Counted from the first letter of the stretch, positions 16,052-25,525 are shown. The stretch: DNA of 64,000 nucleotides from UBA1858 sp965227695 (GCA_965227695.1 OZ245760.1:744001-808000); one strand, 5' to 3'. Numbers and translations: made by a program. Notes: a model not told the origin generated them from the letters alone.

Positions 16052-18118
16052 CTATTTCGACAGCTTCAGCACAAAAGCATACATCAATGCGACGTCTCGG
16101 AGACGCTCAAAACGTCCTGAGACACCCGCATGACCCGCTTCCATGTGAGTTTTTAACAGAACCGTATGGTCATCGGTTTTAAGTGCACGCAACCTTGCTG
16201 CCCATTTGGCTGGTTCCCAGTATGTGACGCGGGGATCGGTTAACCCTGCAGTAATGAGAACATGCGGATAATCCTGGGCACGCACGTTGTCATAGGGGGA
16301 ATAGCTCTTTATATAGTGATAATCCTCACTTGACGTCAGCGGGTTGCCCCACTCGGGCCATTCAGGTGGTGTCAGCGGCAGGCTGTCGTCACACATTGTG
16401 TTGAGTACATCAACAAAGGGCACATCGGCAATGGCTGAGCGAAACAGTGCCGGGCGCAGGTTGATGACTGCACCTATCAGCATGCCACCGGCAGAGCCAC
16501 CATGGATAGTGATGTTGCCCGCACATGTATATTTTTGATCTACCAGAAAGTCTGCACAATCGATAAAGTCAGTAAAACTGTTTTTCTTATGGTGAAGCTT
16601 GCCTTGGGTATACCAGTCGTAGCCCAATTCCATGCCGCCACGTATGTGGGCTATGGCGTAAACATAACCACGATTGACCAGGCTTAGCCGGTGTGTGGAA
16701 AAACTGGCTGGCATGCTATTACCATAAGCGCCATAACCATATAAAAGCAGCGGTGCCTGGCCATCAATCGCAGTATCGCGATGGTGCAGAATACTGATCG
16801 GAATTTTGGCTCCGTCCCGTGCTGTGGCAAATAGTCGCCGGGTGACATATTCATCCGGGTTATGCCCCGATGGAATAATCTGTTGTTTGCGCAACACCCG
16901 CTCGCGCGTATGCATATCAAAGTCAAATACCTGGCCGGGCGTGGTCATGGAGGTGTAACTGAATCGCAAATTGTGTGTATCAAACTCAAATCCATCATGG
17001 ATGCCCAGTTCATAGGCGTCTTCATCAAAAGCGATGGCGTAGTGATCCCGCGTTTTATCAAAAGGGCAGATATTGATTGTTGGTAAACCCCGGGTCCGTT
17101 CAACGCGCACCAGGAAATCTTTAAACAGGCTGACTTCCACTAATAGCGTGCCCGAGGGAGGTTTGTATTCGTCCTGCCAGTATTCACGTGGTGTTTCATG
17201 CAGACCTGTGGTCATTATCTTGTAGTCTTTACAGTGATCGGCATTGGTGGTGATGTACCATCGGTCATTATGATCACTAATAGAATATTCAACATCTTGC
17301 TGACGCGGTTCAAATATGCGTACAGCCTGTTGCGGAAAATAGGCATCTACATAATGCACTTCGGACGTAGTGTGATCGTGCGCTGAAATTAAAATAAAAC
17401 GATTGGACTTGGTGCGATCGAGGCTGACAAAAAAGCCGTTATCTTTTTCCTGATAAACCAGAACATCCTGATCGCGGGGAGTATTGATTGTATGGCGAAA
17501 AACCTTGTCCGGGCGATGCTGGTTATCCAGTGTCGTGTAAAATATCGTCTTGCTGTCCATCGCCCAGACAAAATCACCCTGAATATTTGTAATTGTTTCC
17601 TCCAGGCGAGCCCCGCGATGTAAATCGACAATATAAAGCGTGTAAAACTCGGACCCTTTTGTATCCGTGCTGTAGGCCAGATAACGGTGATCGGGACTAT
17701 GTTCACAGTCGCCGATGTCAAAGTACTCATATTGTCTTGACAGTGCTTCGGCATCTAACAGGATCTGTTCCTGACCATCCTGTGCATCGCGACAAAACAG
17801 TGGATGCTGTGCCGCGATTTCATAGCGCTGATAGTAGTAATAATCGCCATCTTTCTCAGGCACAGTGGCATCATCTTCCTTGATACGGGCCTTCATCTCA
17901 TTGTATAGCGTTTGTTGCAGTTGCTCGGTATCTTGCATGCATTGCGCGGTATATGCATTCTCCTGTTCCAGGTAATCGCGGATATCCTGCTTCAGGATGG
18001 AAGGGTCCTGCATAACCTGTTGCCAGTCAGGGTCACGCAACCAGGCATATTCATCATTTCTTTGGTCGCCATGCATTTGTATGATGTGTGAAATTTTTTT
18101 TGCGATTGGAGGAGTCAT
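16052..18118 (-). CDS. ptrB: Oligopeptidase B (S9A serine peptidase)
   Basis: Cytoplasmic serine peptidase that cleaves small peptides after Arg or Lys. The N-terminal part is a beta-propeller; the C-terminal hydrolase domain shows the nucleophile in HGGSAGGMLIGA, the acid in TAGLTDPRVTYWEP, and His in HMEAGHAGVSGRFE. DVLNTMCDDSLPLTPPEWPE is typical of oligopeptidase B rather than prolyl oligopeptidase. I choose ATG 18118, giving 688 residues like the E. coli enzyme; a GTG at 18172 would add 18 residues and overlap the divergent neighbour. The spacing to that neighbour is only 35 bases. Confidence 0.92.
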   Translation of the reverse strand: MTPPIAKKISHIIQMHGDQRNDEYAWLRDPDWQQVMQDPSILKQDIRDYLEQENAYTAQCMQDTEQLQQTLYNEMKARIKEDDATVPEKDGDYYYYQRYEIAAQHPLFCRDAQDGQEQILLDAEALSRQYEYFDIGDCEHSPDHRYLAYSTDTKGSEFYTLYIVDLHRGARLEETITNIQGDFVWAMDSKTIFYTTLDNQHRPDKVFRHTINTPRDQDVLVYQEKDNGFFVSLDRTKSNRFILISAHDHTTSEVHYVDAYFPQQAVRIFEPRQQDVEYSISDHNDRWYITTNADHCKDYKIMTTGLHETPREYWQDEYKPPSGTLLVEVSLFKDFLVRVERTRGLPTINICPFDKTRDHYAIAFDEDAYELGIHDGFEFDTHNLRFSYTSMTTPGQVFDFDMHTRERVLRKQQIIPSGHNPDEYVTRRLFATARDGAKIPISILHHRDTAIDGQAPLLLYGYGAYGNSMPASFSTHRLSLVNRGYVYAIAHIRGGMELGYDWYTQGKLHHKKNSFTDFIDCADFLVDQKYTCAGNITIHGGSAGGMLIGAVINLRPALFRSAIADVPFVDVLNTMCDDSLPLTPPEWPEWGNPLTSSEDYHYIKSYSPYDNVRAQDYPHVLITAGLTDPRVTYWEPAKWAARLRALKTDDHTVLLKTHMEAGHAGVSGRFERLRDVALMYAFVLKLSK

Positions 18119-18153
18119 TTGGTTACTTTTTTTTATTTGATTAGTGATTGGCA

Positions 18154-18816
18154 ATGAGCGGGTTTTATTCACCGTTGATTGTTAGCCGCCAGACAGGCCC
18201 GCATAAAAATCTGGCAAAACTGGTTTGTAAACATCAACAGTCAAGACATCTGAATTCTATACCCGGACATGTCCATGATGCATTTGAAAAAGCCGATCAG
18301 TTTGTCGATGGTGCGCCCGTGGTACTTGATAGTGGTTGTGGTACCGGTGAGAGCAGTTACCGGCTGGCGAAGCAGTTTCCAGACTTTATAGTGATCGGTG
18401 TTGATAAGTCGCGGGTGCGTCTTCAACGCAGCCATCAATATGGCGCAGTGCCTGATAACCTGCAACTTATACAAAGCGATTGTGTCCATTTCTGGCGTTT
18501 GATTAAGCAGGCTAACTGGCAAATTCAGCGTCACTATCTTTTTTACCCCAACCCCTGGCCCAAACCGGGACACATACAGAGAAGGTGGCACGGGCATCCC
18601 GTTTTCCCGGAGCTGCTGGCGCTGGGAGGGCTATTGACGATGAGGACAAACTGGCTGATTTATGCACAGGAATTCGCGCTGGCGCTGGAAATGATTCTTT
18701 CACAGCCCTGTAGCGTCACGCTTCTGCAGCACATGGAGGCAATGACACCGTTTGAACGCAAGTATCTTAAAAGCGGACATCCGCTTTACCAAGTCGTGGC
18801 AGATTTACCGCCTTAA
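18154..18816 (+). CDS. TrmB-like SAM-dependent methyltransferase
   Basis: The 220-residue protein has the SAM motif VLDSGCGTGESSYRLA, VIGVDKSRVRL, and YPNPWPKPGHIQRRWHGHP, which corresponds to the PDPWPK motif of tRNA (guanine-46-N7) methyltransferase TrmB. It departs from canonical TrmB at several places (YPNPWP instead of FPDPWPK, shorter N terminus) and belongs to a TrmB-like subgroup. Its substrate may be tRNA but is not proven. The start is ATG 18154, with an upstream TTG at 18148 possible. Confidence 0.75.
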   Translation: MSGFYSPLIVSRQTGPHKNLAKLVCKHQQSRHLNSIPGHVHDAFEKADQFVDGAPVVLDSGCGTGESSYRLAKQFPDFIVIGVDKSRVRLQRSHQYGAVPDNLQLIQSDCVHFWRLIKQANWQIQRHYLFYPNPWPKPGHIQRRWHGHPVFPELLALGGLLTMRTNWLIYAQEFALALEMILSQPCSVTLLQHMEAMTPFERKYLKSGHPLYQVVADLPP

Positions 18817-18827
18817 TTTTATGCCGC

Positions 18828-19178
18828 TTAAGTCTCACAGGCTTCCAGGTCTATCGGCCATTGCGCACGAATGACATTATTGGTGAGCAGGCTGGGGCCT
18901 TTGGGTCCGCTATGACTGATCTTGCGCGCCTGCGGGCCTGATGCATACTGATAATATTGAACCGCTGCAGAAGAGAATTCCGGACAGCAAAAGGGTAACT
19001 CGGCGCGCACTTCATACTCGCCGTCTTCCTGCATATATTCGATGTCTGCAAGCAAATGCGAATGGAACTGCTGCTTAAATTCAACATCAAATAATACTTT
19101 GATGATTTTCTTCGGCGTGCCCTGCGTGTCTACCACATCCGGGAACAGCCCATGAAAGACAAAATGTGCTTTAGCCAT
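18828..19178 (-). CDS. Hypothetical protein
   Basis: I place the start at ATG 19178, giving 116 residues beginning MAKAHFVFHGLFPDVV. No membrane segment or known motif is visible; two cysteines occur in LPFCCPEF. It is convergent with the TrmB-like gene (11-base gap). I do not recognise the family. Confidence 0.5.
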   Translation of the reverse strand: MAKAHFVFHGLFPDVVDTQGTPKKIIKVLFDVEFKQQFHSHLLADIEYMQEDGEYEVRAELPFCCPEFSSAAVQYYQYASGPQARKISHSGPKGPSLLTNNVIRAQWPIDLEACET

Positions 19179-19246
19179 TTTCGTGTTGTATTTGTGGCAT
19201 GATGGTTTGCCTTTTTCGCACTTATTAACTACCTGGTTAACATTGC

Positions 19247-19447
19247 ATGAATTCATTCATAATGGAATATTTTTCAATGGACATGATGGTTAAACTTGAG
19301 CTATATCAGGAAGCGTTACTTTCCAACTTAGCCATGCGGGTAAACAGGCAGAGGCAGAGCTGTCATCATGCGTTGGCATGGCGGACAGCATTGTTATTTC
19401 AAACAAATCATCGCACGGATCTGTACTGTGCGTGGTATGCGTGGTGA
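19247..19447 (+). CDS. Possible small ORF upstream of greB
   Basis: A 66-codon frame ending four bases before the greB start, which would allow translational coupling. Several ATGs are possible (19247, 19277, 19283). The product has no recognised motif and the C terminus is rich in Trp, Tyr and Cys. It could equally be an untranslated leader of greB. Confidence 0.25.
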   Translation: MNSFIMEYFSMDMMVKLELYQEALLSNLAMRVNRQRQSCHHALAWRTALLFQTNHRTDLYCAWYAW

Positions 19448-19450
19448 ATC

Positions 19451-19957
19451 ATGGGTCGCTATCGTCCGCCAGCGCCGCCCAAATCCAAATATATAACCCC
19501 GGCGGGCAAGGCACGTCTGCAGGCGGAATATGATTATTTATGGCGCGTCAAACGCCCCGCAGTGACCCGTTCAGTGACGGAAGCGGCGGCCCAGGGAGAC
19601 CGCTCTGAAAACGCCGAGTATATTTATGGCAAAAAACAGCTCAGGGAAATCGACGCGCGTGTACGTTACCTGCAAAAGCGGCTGGCGGATATCACCGTTG
19701 TTAAGGATATTCCCTCAGATCAGCAATGTGTTTATTTTGGTGCCTGGGTCACACTGGAAGATGAGCGTGGAAATGTCTCACAATATCGTATCGTCGGGCC
19801 GGATGAATTTGATGATGCGCCGCAATATATCAGTATGGACTCCCCGCTGGCACGCGCGTTACTCAAAAAACGTATCGATGATGAAGTTAATGTAAGATTA
19901 CCCAGGGGAGACCAGGTCTACTGGATAACCGATGTCACTTACCATAAAACCTCTTGA
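19451..19957 (+). CDS. greB: Transcription elongation factor GreB
   Basis: Rescues backtracked RNA polymerase by stimulating transcript cleavage. The N-terminal coiled coil carries YITPAGKARLQAEYDYLW, then the tip region AAQGDRSENAEYIYGKK with the acidic residues that enter the secondary channel; the C-terminal FKBP-like domain has TLEDERG and YRIVGPDEFD. The ENAEYIYGKKQLREID sequence is typical of GreB rather than GreA. 168 residues, slightly longer than E. coli GreB through an N-terminal extension. Confidence 0.93.
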   Translation: MGRYRPPAPPKSKYITPAGKARLQAEYDYLWRVKRPAVTRSVTEAAAQGDRSENAEYIYGKKQLREIDARVRYLQKRLADITVVKDIPSDQQCVYFGAWVTLEDERGNVSQYRIVGPDEFDDAPQYISMDSPLARALLKKRIDDEVNVRLPRGDQVYWITDVTYHKTS

Positions 19958-19960
19958 TTT

Positions 19961-20524
19961 ATGTGGAAAGACTGCCAAAAACACCTATCGATCATTCTGT
20001 TGTTCATCGGCCTGACATGCGTCAGCGTGCAGGCACAGCCGCTATATAAGTGGGTTGATGAGCGTGGTGTGACGCATTATTCCGATGCCCGGCCGGATAA
20101 TTCTGTAGACGTCGAGGCACTGGAGTTTTCCGGTTATCCGCCGGTGTCCGATCCCCAGGAAGATTATTATTCGATACAAAATCAGTTACAGCGCCTGCAG
20201 CAATGGCGTGAAGCTTCTGTTGATCGCAAACAGCAGGCAGCCGAGATTAAAGCGTCGCACCCCGTGTCACCGTCAAACGAATATACACCGGTAGAAAGTA
20301 CATCCAGACACTATTATTTGCCCGCTTATTATCCTTACGGACTGAAAAAAAGATACCCGTATCAATATCACCCTGCCCACAAGAGACTGCCTGACAGGCA
20401 TCATACTCACCATAAGCCGTCATTGCCGAAGACGGGAAACCATCAGAAAAAGGGAATCGTGCAGCATAAGAAGGTAATGCCTTCCAAAGCCGCTTTTTCA
20501 TCATCAAACTCCTCGCACGATTGA
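19961..20524 (+). CDS. DUF4124 domain secreted protein
   Basis: A signal peptide (about residues 1-25, LLFIGLTCVSVQAQ) is followed by the DUF4124 signature LYKWVDERGVTHYSDARP. The C-terminal half is basic, rich in His, Lys, Pro and Ser, and likely disordered. Probably periplasmic. It starts three bases after the greB stop, so it is likely cotranscribed. Function of DUF4124 is not established. Confidence 0.82.
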   Translation: MWKDCQKHLSIILLFIGLTCVSVQAQPLYKWVDERGVTHYSDARPDNSVDVEALEFSGYPPVSDPQEDYYSIQNQLQRLQQWREASVDRKQQAAEIKASHPVSPSNEYTPVESTSRHYYLPAYYPYGLKKRYPYQYHPAHKRLPDRHHTHHKPSLPKTGNHQKKGIVQHKKVMPSKAAFSSSNSSHD

Positions 20525-20612
20525 ATCCTGGCTTGCGTCTTTAGCTGGCGTGTGGTTTTTGCTAATGTACATCGCCTCTAGCCCTTAACCATATTTAATC
20601 AGGAACCAATGC

Positions 20613-21824
20613 ATGAGCCAGGTCGTATTACATCTCGGTGAGCAGTATATTAAAGAAGACCTCGAATATTATTTTTCCGGTGAGCGCGATAAAAATAATC
20701 AGGTCAGGCCGGATGAGAAAATCTACAGCATGACGCCATTCAGTGATCATATCGAAATGGATTTTTCTGACGGCAAGGTCGGTAACTTTTTTTATCCGGT
20801 ATTGCCCGAATCGCTGGATCGAATCTATATCGGCATCAGTGTGTCTTTATTTGCCAATCATTGGGGTGCATCGTTCCTGCTGGAATTATTAAAGCAACTC
20901 AAGCCGGGCGGTTCTGTTGTACTGCCGGTTTACCCGGAAGGACAGGCGCATGAAAAAGATTTCTGGTCGCGCAGTTTCCTTGAAAATATTTTTCTCAGCC
21001 GGGAAAGGTGGACGGGATTCAGTAATATCACGGCTGAAAATGATGGCGTGATGTCGCTGCGCTTTGGCCGCAAATGGCCGGCACCAATGCCCAGTAGTAT
21101 TGAATGGTTTTACCGTGAACGCAGTAATCTATTATTGGCAGGACTGCAGCAGGAAGATACTGGCAGTAACATCCATGCATACCTCAAACAGCGCTTCGTC
21201 CCTTTGTGCCGGATGATGTGGCAGGAGTATGCCATCAGCGCGGTGGTGGAACGCATCATCAAGGATTATCTGGGCAAAAAGAAAGCGCTGGATTTAGTCT
21301 GTATCGGCCATGACTATGGCCTGCTGGCCAATGACCTGATGCTGTCTCCCTTTGTCAACATCGAACAGGCCGCGACCTGGCATGTTGGTGAATACGATAT
21401 GACGCTCAAGAAAAGTACAAACCGCTATTTCTCCGGCCATACACAATCCAAACACCAGATACACTTCGTGGACCACTCCCTGCAGGCAGAAATATCCGGT
21501 CCGGCTGACGTGATCGTCATCAACCAGTTGCTGGCGATGGCGACAGAGGATGACTATCGCTCGCTATTACAAAAAGCGATGCAGCAGTTATCGGCAAACG
21601 GACTGTGTGTCGTGTATGAAGACCTGACAGCAAACCCGTCAGAAGTGGAATGGTTAGAGGGTATTCTGGACGAGATGGGGGATGTAAAAATCCACTCTGC
21701 GATCGCCACACGCACAATTGAACCGGCCGTTGAAATCAGCCAGTACTCGCTTGCCGTAGAAGAAAATCTGCGTCAGGAAAAAGCCACCCGTGAAAATGTA
21801 TTCCGGGTCATACAGAAAGCCTAG
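20613..21824 (+). CDS. Hypothetical protein with methyltransferase-like segments
   Basis: A 403-residue soluble protein I cannot assign to a family. Two stretches resemble the region after the SAM-binding fold of class I methyltransferases: LLELLKQLKPGGSVVLPV near residue 100, and ADVIVINQLLAMAT followed by LQKAMQQLSANGLCVVYEDL near residue 315. No intact glycine-rich SAM motif is visible; LDLVCIGHDYGLL at about 228-240 could be a degenerate one. ATG 20613 is preceded by AGGAACC. Possibly a double or degenerate methyltransferase. Confidence 0.6.
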   Translation: MSQVVLHLGEQYIKEDLEYYFSGERDKNNQVRPDEKIYSMTPFSDHIEMDFSDGKVGNFFYPVLPESLDRIYIGISVSLFANHWGASFLLELLKQLKPGGSVVLPVYPEGQAHEKDFWSRSFLENIFLSRERWTGFSNITAENDGVMSLRFGRKWPAPMPSSIEWFYRERSNLLLAGLQQEDTGSNIHAYLKQRFVPLCRMMWQEYAISAVVERIIKDYLGKKKALDLVCIGHDYGLLANDLMLSPFVNIEQAATWHVGEYDMTLKKSTNRYFSGHTQSKHQIHFVDHSLQAEISGPADVIVINQLLAMATEDDYRSLLQKAMQQLSANGLCVVYEDLTANPSEVEWLEGILDEMGDVKIHSAIATRTIEPAVEISQYSLAVEENLRQEKATRENVFRVIQKA

Positions 21825-21837
21825 TCTCTGGCCCGGA

Positions 21838-22062
21838 TTACATTAACTGGTACTCGGAATGCTCCGCCCAGCCATTGACTTTGCGTCGATCTTTGCCTGA
21901 TCGGCGTGGTGATTTGTTGATTTCATAGCGCACCAGTTCCCGCCGTTCGCTTGCATTGACCCGACGTTCCTGACTACGGCGCTCTTTACCAATATAGGGA
22001 TGGTTCATAATACCCGTTCCTTGTTCGGCCTGTGTGTGGTCACGTTTGTATTGACTAATCAT
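21838..22062 (-). CDS. Small basic hypothetical protein
   Basis: 74 residues, strongly basic and rich in Arg, with repeated motifs of the type GKERRSQERR and RRSGKDRRKV. Such RRSGxDRR tracts also occur at the start of some PilZ and diguanylate cyclase proteins, but no domain follows here. Stop lies 13 bases from the preceding convergent gene. It may bind nucleic acid; that is a guess from charge alone. Confidence 0.5.
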   Translation of the reverse strand: MISQYKRDHTQAEQGTGIMNHPYIGKERRSQERRVNASERRELVRYEINKSPRRSGKDRRKVNGWAEHSEYQLM

Positions 22063-22201
22063 ATCCGTATCCGTCTAATAATGCTAAAAGTTAAATGAGA
22101 AGCTGTTCACTTAATGTTCTTCATGGTTGATAGTCTAAAGGCTTGCAGCCGGCAATTGTTTGAAGAACTGCGCAATATTTGATGATGCAAAGGCGTATAA
22201 C

Positions 22202-24172
22202 ATGCAGTATTGTCATAAAATGAAAGTATTCAATATGAACTGGCCTGCATTCAGCGTCACCAGCCTGTGCCTGGCAATCACCGCTTTGCTACTCATCGCC
22301 ACCAAGGCAGAGGCGGCAAATCTCGTCGAGCAGCGCCAGATGTATATGCAGGCAAGACACGCGCTGGCGATGGACCAAAAGCAACAATTTGACCTGCTGG
22401 CCAGCCGGCTAACTGATTATCCGCTTTATCCTTATCTTCAATATGAAGAACTGCGTCGCAGAATCAACACGGCGCCAGAAAAAGATATACGCACATTTCT
22501 CGACAACTACGCTTATATTCCTGCGGCTCGCCGCATACGTCAGGCCTGGCTGGATGTGCTGATGAAGCGCGGCCAGCATCAAAAATTCCAGCGTTATTAT
22601 AATGCTCAGGAACAAAGCGTTGCCTTTCGCTGTTTTGATCTGCACACGCGTCTACAGTCCGGCCAGGCGCCAGATGCGGTCAATGAAATCAAAAAGCTCT
22701 GGTTGACTGGCAAATCACAGCCCAATCAGTGCGACCCGCTGTTTGCCTGGTTTGAACAGCAGGGACACCTGAGCCAGGAATTGATATGGCAGCGTATTGA
22801 CCTGGCCATGGCCCGGTCAGATATCCGGCTGGCAAAATACCTGGCGGGTAAATTAACTACCGAACAGGTGCACTGGTTTGCCCTGCTCAATAGCGTGCAT
22901 CATGACCCGGCAAAAATTCTGACCGACCCCGACCTGCAGGATGACCACCCGATCGCGCGTAAAATTATCGCCTATGGTGTGCGTCGCTGGGCCAGAAAAG
23001 ACGTGCAGGAGGCAGCCGAAGTGTGGCTAAAGTTACGTGCAAAATATCACTTTGAAACACAGCAGAGGCATCATACCCAGGCAGATATTGCCCTGATTGC
23101 TGCCTGGCGCCATGATCCACTGGCCGCACAGCTGATGGCTGATTTGCCGGATGATATTGAAGACACGGAAGTGCAACAATGGCGGGCACGCACCGCCCTG
23201 CGCGACAATGACTGGCCGACGGTTTTGAGAAGCATTGTGCTCATGGATATTGACACCAAGCAGCAGCTTGAGTGGAAGTACTGGCGGGCACGCGCACTTG
23301 AAGAAATGGGCATTCATGCCGATGCCAAATTCCTTTATGAAAAACTCGCCCGCGAGCGCGACTACTATGGGTTCCTGGCGGCAGACCGGGTGCAAAAGCC
23401 CTATGAAATGAATGACAGACCGCTGCAGTTTACCGACTTCGAAATTGGCCGCGTGCTGGAGTATCCACCGCTGATCCGGGCCAGGGAGTTGCTGGAAGCA
23501 GGCCAGACCTACCATGCCTACCAGGAGTGGCGGCTGCTCACCGCCGGCTTTGATCAGAAAAAACTGCAAATCGCCGCGTTCATTGCCCATCAATGGGACT
23601 GGCATCATACGGCCATCTTTACGGTGGCCCGGGCGAAACATTTTGATGACCTCAAACTGCGTTTCCCGCGGCCCTATGATGATATAGTGCTGGCCAATGC
23701 CCGGCAGTTTTCACTCCAGCCTGAATATGTTTATGGCGTGATGCGCCAGGAAAGTGCCATGAATCGCCTGGCCAGATCACATGCCGGGGCCAGCGGGTTA
23801 ATGCAGCTCATGCCGGCAACTGCCAGAGAAGTTGCACGCCATCTGGACATGAAAGCGCCCACTCGTAATGCATTGCTGCAACCGGAAATTAATGTGCAAC
23901 TGGGGAGTAAATATCTGCGTTCCATGCTCGACCGCTATGACAATCAACAGGTACTGGCGACTGCTTCGTATAATGCAGGACCGCATCGGGTTAAACGCTG
24001 GCTTCCCACGGGTGCAAACATGCCGGCCGACATCTGGGTGGACACGATACCTTATGATGAAACGCGCAAATACGTCAGGCGGGTAATGGCGTACTCCACC
24101 GTGTACCAGTGGAAAATGGCACAAACTACCACGCGCCTGCAATCGCGCATGCCGCCGGTACCGGCAAAATAA
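22202..24172 (+). CDS. slt: Soluble lytic murein transglycosylase (Slt70-like)
   Basis: Periplasmic enzyme that cuts peptidoglycan to give 1,6-anhydromuramyl products. I choose ATG 22202 with AAAGG upstream, giving 656 residues: a signal peptide ending at about TKAEA, an alpha-superhelical U/L domain, and the C-terminal SLT domain with YGVMRQESAMNRLARSHAGA (catalytic Glu), GLMQLMPATAREVAR and ATASYNAGPHRVKRWL. ATG 22220 and 22235 are alternatives that also keep the signal peptide. The length matches Slt70. Confidence 0.92.
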   Translation: MQYCHKMKVFNMNWPAFSVTSLCLAITALLLIATKAEAANLVEQRQMYMQARHALAMDQKQQFDLLASRLTDYPLYPYLQYEELRRRINTAPEKDIRTFLDNYAYIPAARRIRQAWLDVLMKRGQHQKFQRYYNAQEQSVAFRCFDLHTRLQSGQAPDAVNEIKKLWLTGKSQPNQCDPLFAWFEQQGHLSQELIWQRIDLAMARSDIRLAKYLAGKLTTEQVHWFALLNSVHHDPAKILTDPDLQDDHPIARKIIAYGVRRWARKDVQEAAEVWLKLRAKYHFETQQRHHTQADIALIAAWRHDPLAAQLMADLPDDIEDTEVQQWRARTALRDNDWPTVLRSIVLMDIDTKQQLEWKYWRARALEEMGIHADAKFLYEKLARERDYYGFLAADRVQKPYEMNDRPLQFTDFEIGRVLEYPPLIRARELLEAGQTYHAYQEWRLLTAGFDQKKLQIAAFIAHQWDWHHTAIFTVARAKHFDDLKLRFPRPYDDIVLANARQFSLQPEYVYGVMRQESAMNRLARSHAGASGLMQLMPATAREVARHLDMKAPTRNALLQPEINVQLGSKYLRSMLDRYDNQQVLATASYNAGPHRVKRWLPTGANMPADIWVDTIPYDETRKYVRRVMAYSTVYQWKMAQTTTRLQSRMPPVPAK

Positions 24173-24271
24173 TTTATTCTTTCTCTGTGCCGCAAAAACG
24201 CGGGCATCACCAAACTGCATTTCCAGATTCAGTTATTCAGCATAATTCTTTACCAGGGTAGATTAAGTGAA

Positions 24272-24889
24272 GTGAACGTCGCAGAGACTGCAAAGATACA
24301 AACAGTATTGGAATTCTGGTTCGGCAGGCTGGAGAAAGATACAGACTATCATCCGGAAAAGCGCACCATGTGGTTTGCCAATGGTGCTGCTTTTGATGAA
24401 ATTATCAAAGAAAAGTTTCTGGGTTTGCATGAACAGGCATGTAACGCAGAGCTGCGGCATTGGCAGTCTAATCCACAGGCAATGCTGGCACTTATTATTT
24501 TGCTGGATCAGTTTTCACGTCATATTTACCGTGGGCAGGCACGCAGTTTCGCCCAAGACAGCGATGCCATTGATTGTGCAAAGCGTGGAATAAAACGCGG
24601 CGTTGACAGTGAATTATTCTTCGTACAAAGACAGTTTTTCTACATGCCTTTAATGCATGCAGAAGACCTGGCGACACAGCAATTATCCATCGAAATGTTT
24701 TCAACGCTGCATGATGAAGTGCCCGGTGAGCAAAAAGACCGGTATGCAAAAACGCTGAGCGTTGCGCAAAGCCACTATTACGTGATTGAAAAATTCGGCC
24801 GCTTCCCTGAATTGAATGAAATTTTAGGGCGTACCAGCACGCCGGAAGAGCGTGAATTTCTGGCCACGGGTAAATACAGGTTTTTATGA
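24272..24889 (+). CDS. DUF924 family protein
   Basis: 205 residues matching DUF924 (COG3803): VLEFWFG near the N terminus, then MLALIILLDQFSRHIYRG, and FFYMPLMHAEDLATQ. The fold is TPR-like and alpha-helical; function is unknown. Start is GTG 24272. It is the last normal gene before the cassette-type region; its stop is 15 bases from the left 26-bp inverted repeat. Confidence 0.88.
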   Translation: MNVAETAKIQTVLEFWFGRLEKDTDYHPEKRTMWFANGAAFDEIIKEKFLGLHEQACNAELRHWQSNPQAMLALIILLDQFSRHIYRGQARSFAQDSDAIDCAKRGIKRGVDSELFFVQRQFFYMPLMHAEDLATQQLSIEMFSTLHDEVPGEQKDRYAKTLSVAQSHYYVIEKFGRFPELNEILGRTSTPEEREFLATGKYRFL

Positions 24890-24904
24890 ATGCAAAAAAA
24901 TAAG

Positions 24905-24930
24905 ATCAATCGAGTCTGACCCCATTGATT
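24905..24930 (+). repeat. Left copy of 26-bp inverted repeat (GAGTCTGACCCC core)
   Basis: This 26-base sequence is the exact reverse complement of 27660-27685. The core GAGTCTGACCCC is flanked by ATCAAT.../...ATTGAT, which also makes each copy a partial palindrome. Motifs containing GTCTGACCCC are, from memory, common in proteobacterial genomes around REP-associated transposases. Confidence 0.9.
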
Positions 24931-25037
24931 TTTTATCCATGGACACATGTATTCCAAATCTGTATGACGCAAGGCATAGGATTACTATTAATATCCCTAA
25001 TGCTATTTTTTTCCGTTTTTTCACGATCACTTTATAG

Positions 25038-25102
25038 CTCTAACTATTGAATTAATAAGCGGCGCAGCTTTAGCTGCGTCCATCTTCAAAGGCTTGTTAT
25101 GA
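25038..25102 (-). other. attC-like site 1
   Basis: About 65 bases. On the minus strand it begins TCATAAC and ends GTTAGAG, with a central stem GACGCAGC/GCTGCG. The end boxes deviate by one base from consensus. It follows the stop of the 130-residue ORF by a few bases. Confidence 0.65.
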
Positions 25103-25108
25103 GTAAGC

Positions 25109-25501
25109 CTAGTAATAAATGACCTTCCTTTTTCTCCATTCTTCTTCGTGACACAACTTGGTCCAGTCAAAGTTGTCACTTCCCTTTGCCAAGTATATAT
25201 ATTTCCTATGCTCGTCCACCTTTAAACTAAATTTATCACCTGAAGATGGATATAATGCGAGACCATCCCAGCGTGGTGATTTGATTAGTTCGTTCTTATT
25301 CTTAGAATAAATTTCTTCTCCCCAAACGTACGGATGATTATTGGTGAAGCAGGTATACTCTGTGATTCTGTTCGCTAGGGATTGTTCAAAAGTTTCGAAT
25401 CGCTGAATGTTTTTTCTCCGACATCTGGCAACCCGGATTGTTCCAAAGATCACATATAGAAGTATCGAAACTAAAAATAGGTAGAGGTGGAAATTATTCA
25501 C
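25109..25501 (-). CDS. Cassette ORF 1, membrane-anchored hypothetical protein
   Basis: 130 residues with one N-terminal transmembrane helix (about 4-22), a basic stretch RVARCRRKN, and a soluble C-terminal part rich in Trp, Tyr and charged residues. No known family. It sits between attC-like sites 1 and 2 on the minus strand, the expected orientation for a cassette gene. Base composition is more AT-rich than flanking genes. Confidence 0.65.
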   Translation of the reverse strand: MNNFHLYLFLVSILLYVIFGTIRVARCRRKNIQRFETFEQSLANRITEYTCFTNNHPYVWGEEIYSKNKNELIKSPRWDGLALYPSSGDKFSLKVDEHRKYIYLAKGSDNFDWTKLCHEEEWRKRKVIYY

Positions 25502-25525
25502 GGCATTCCTAAAATGTTTGCTTGC

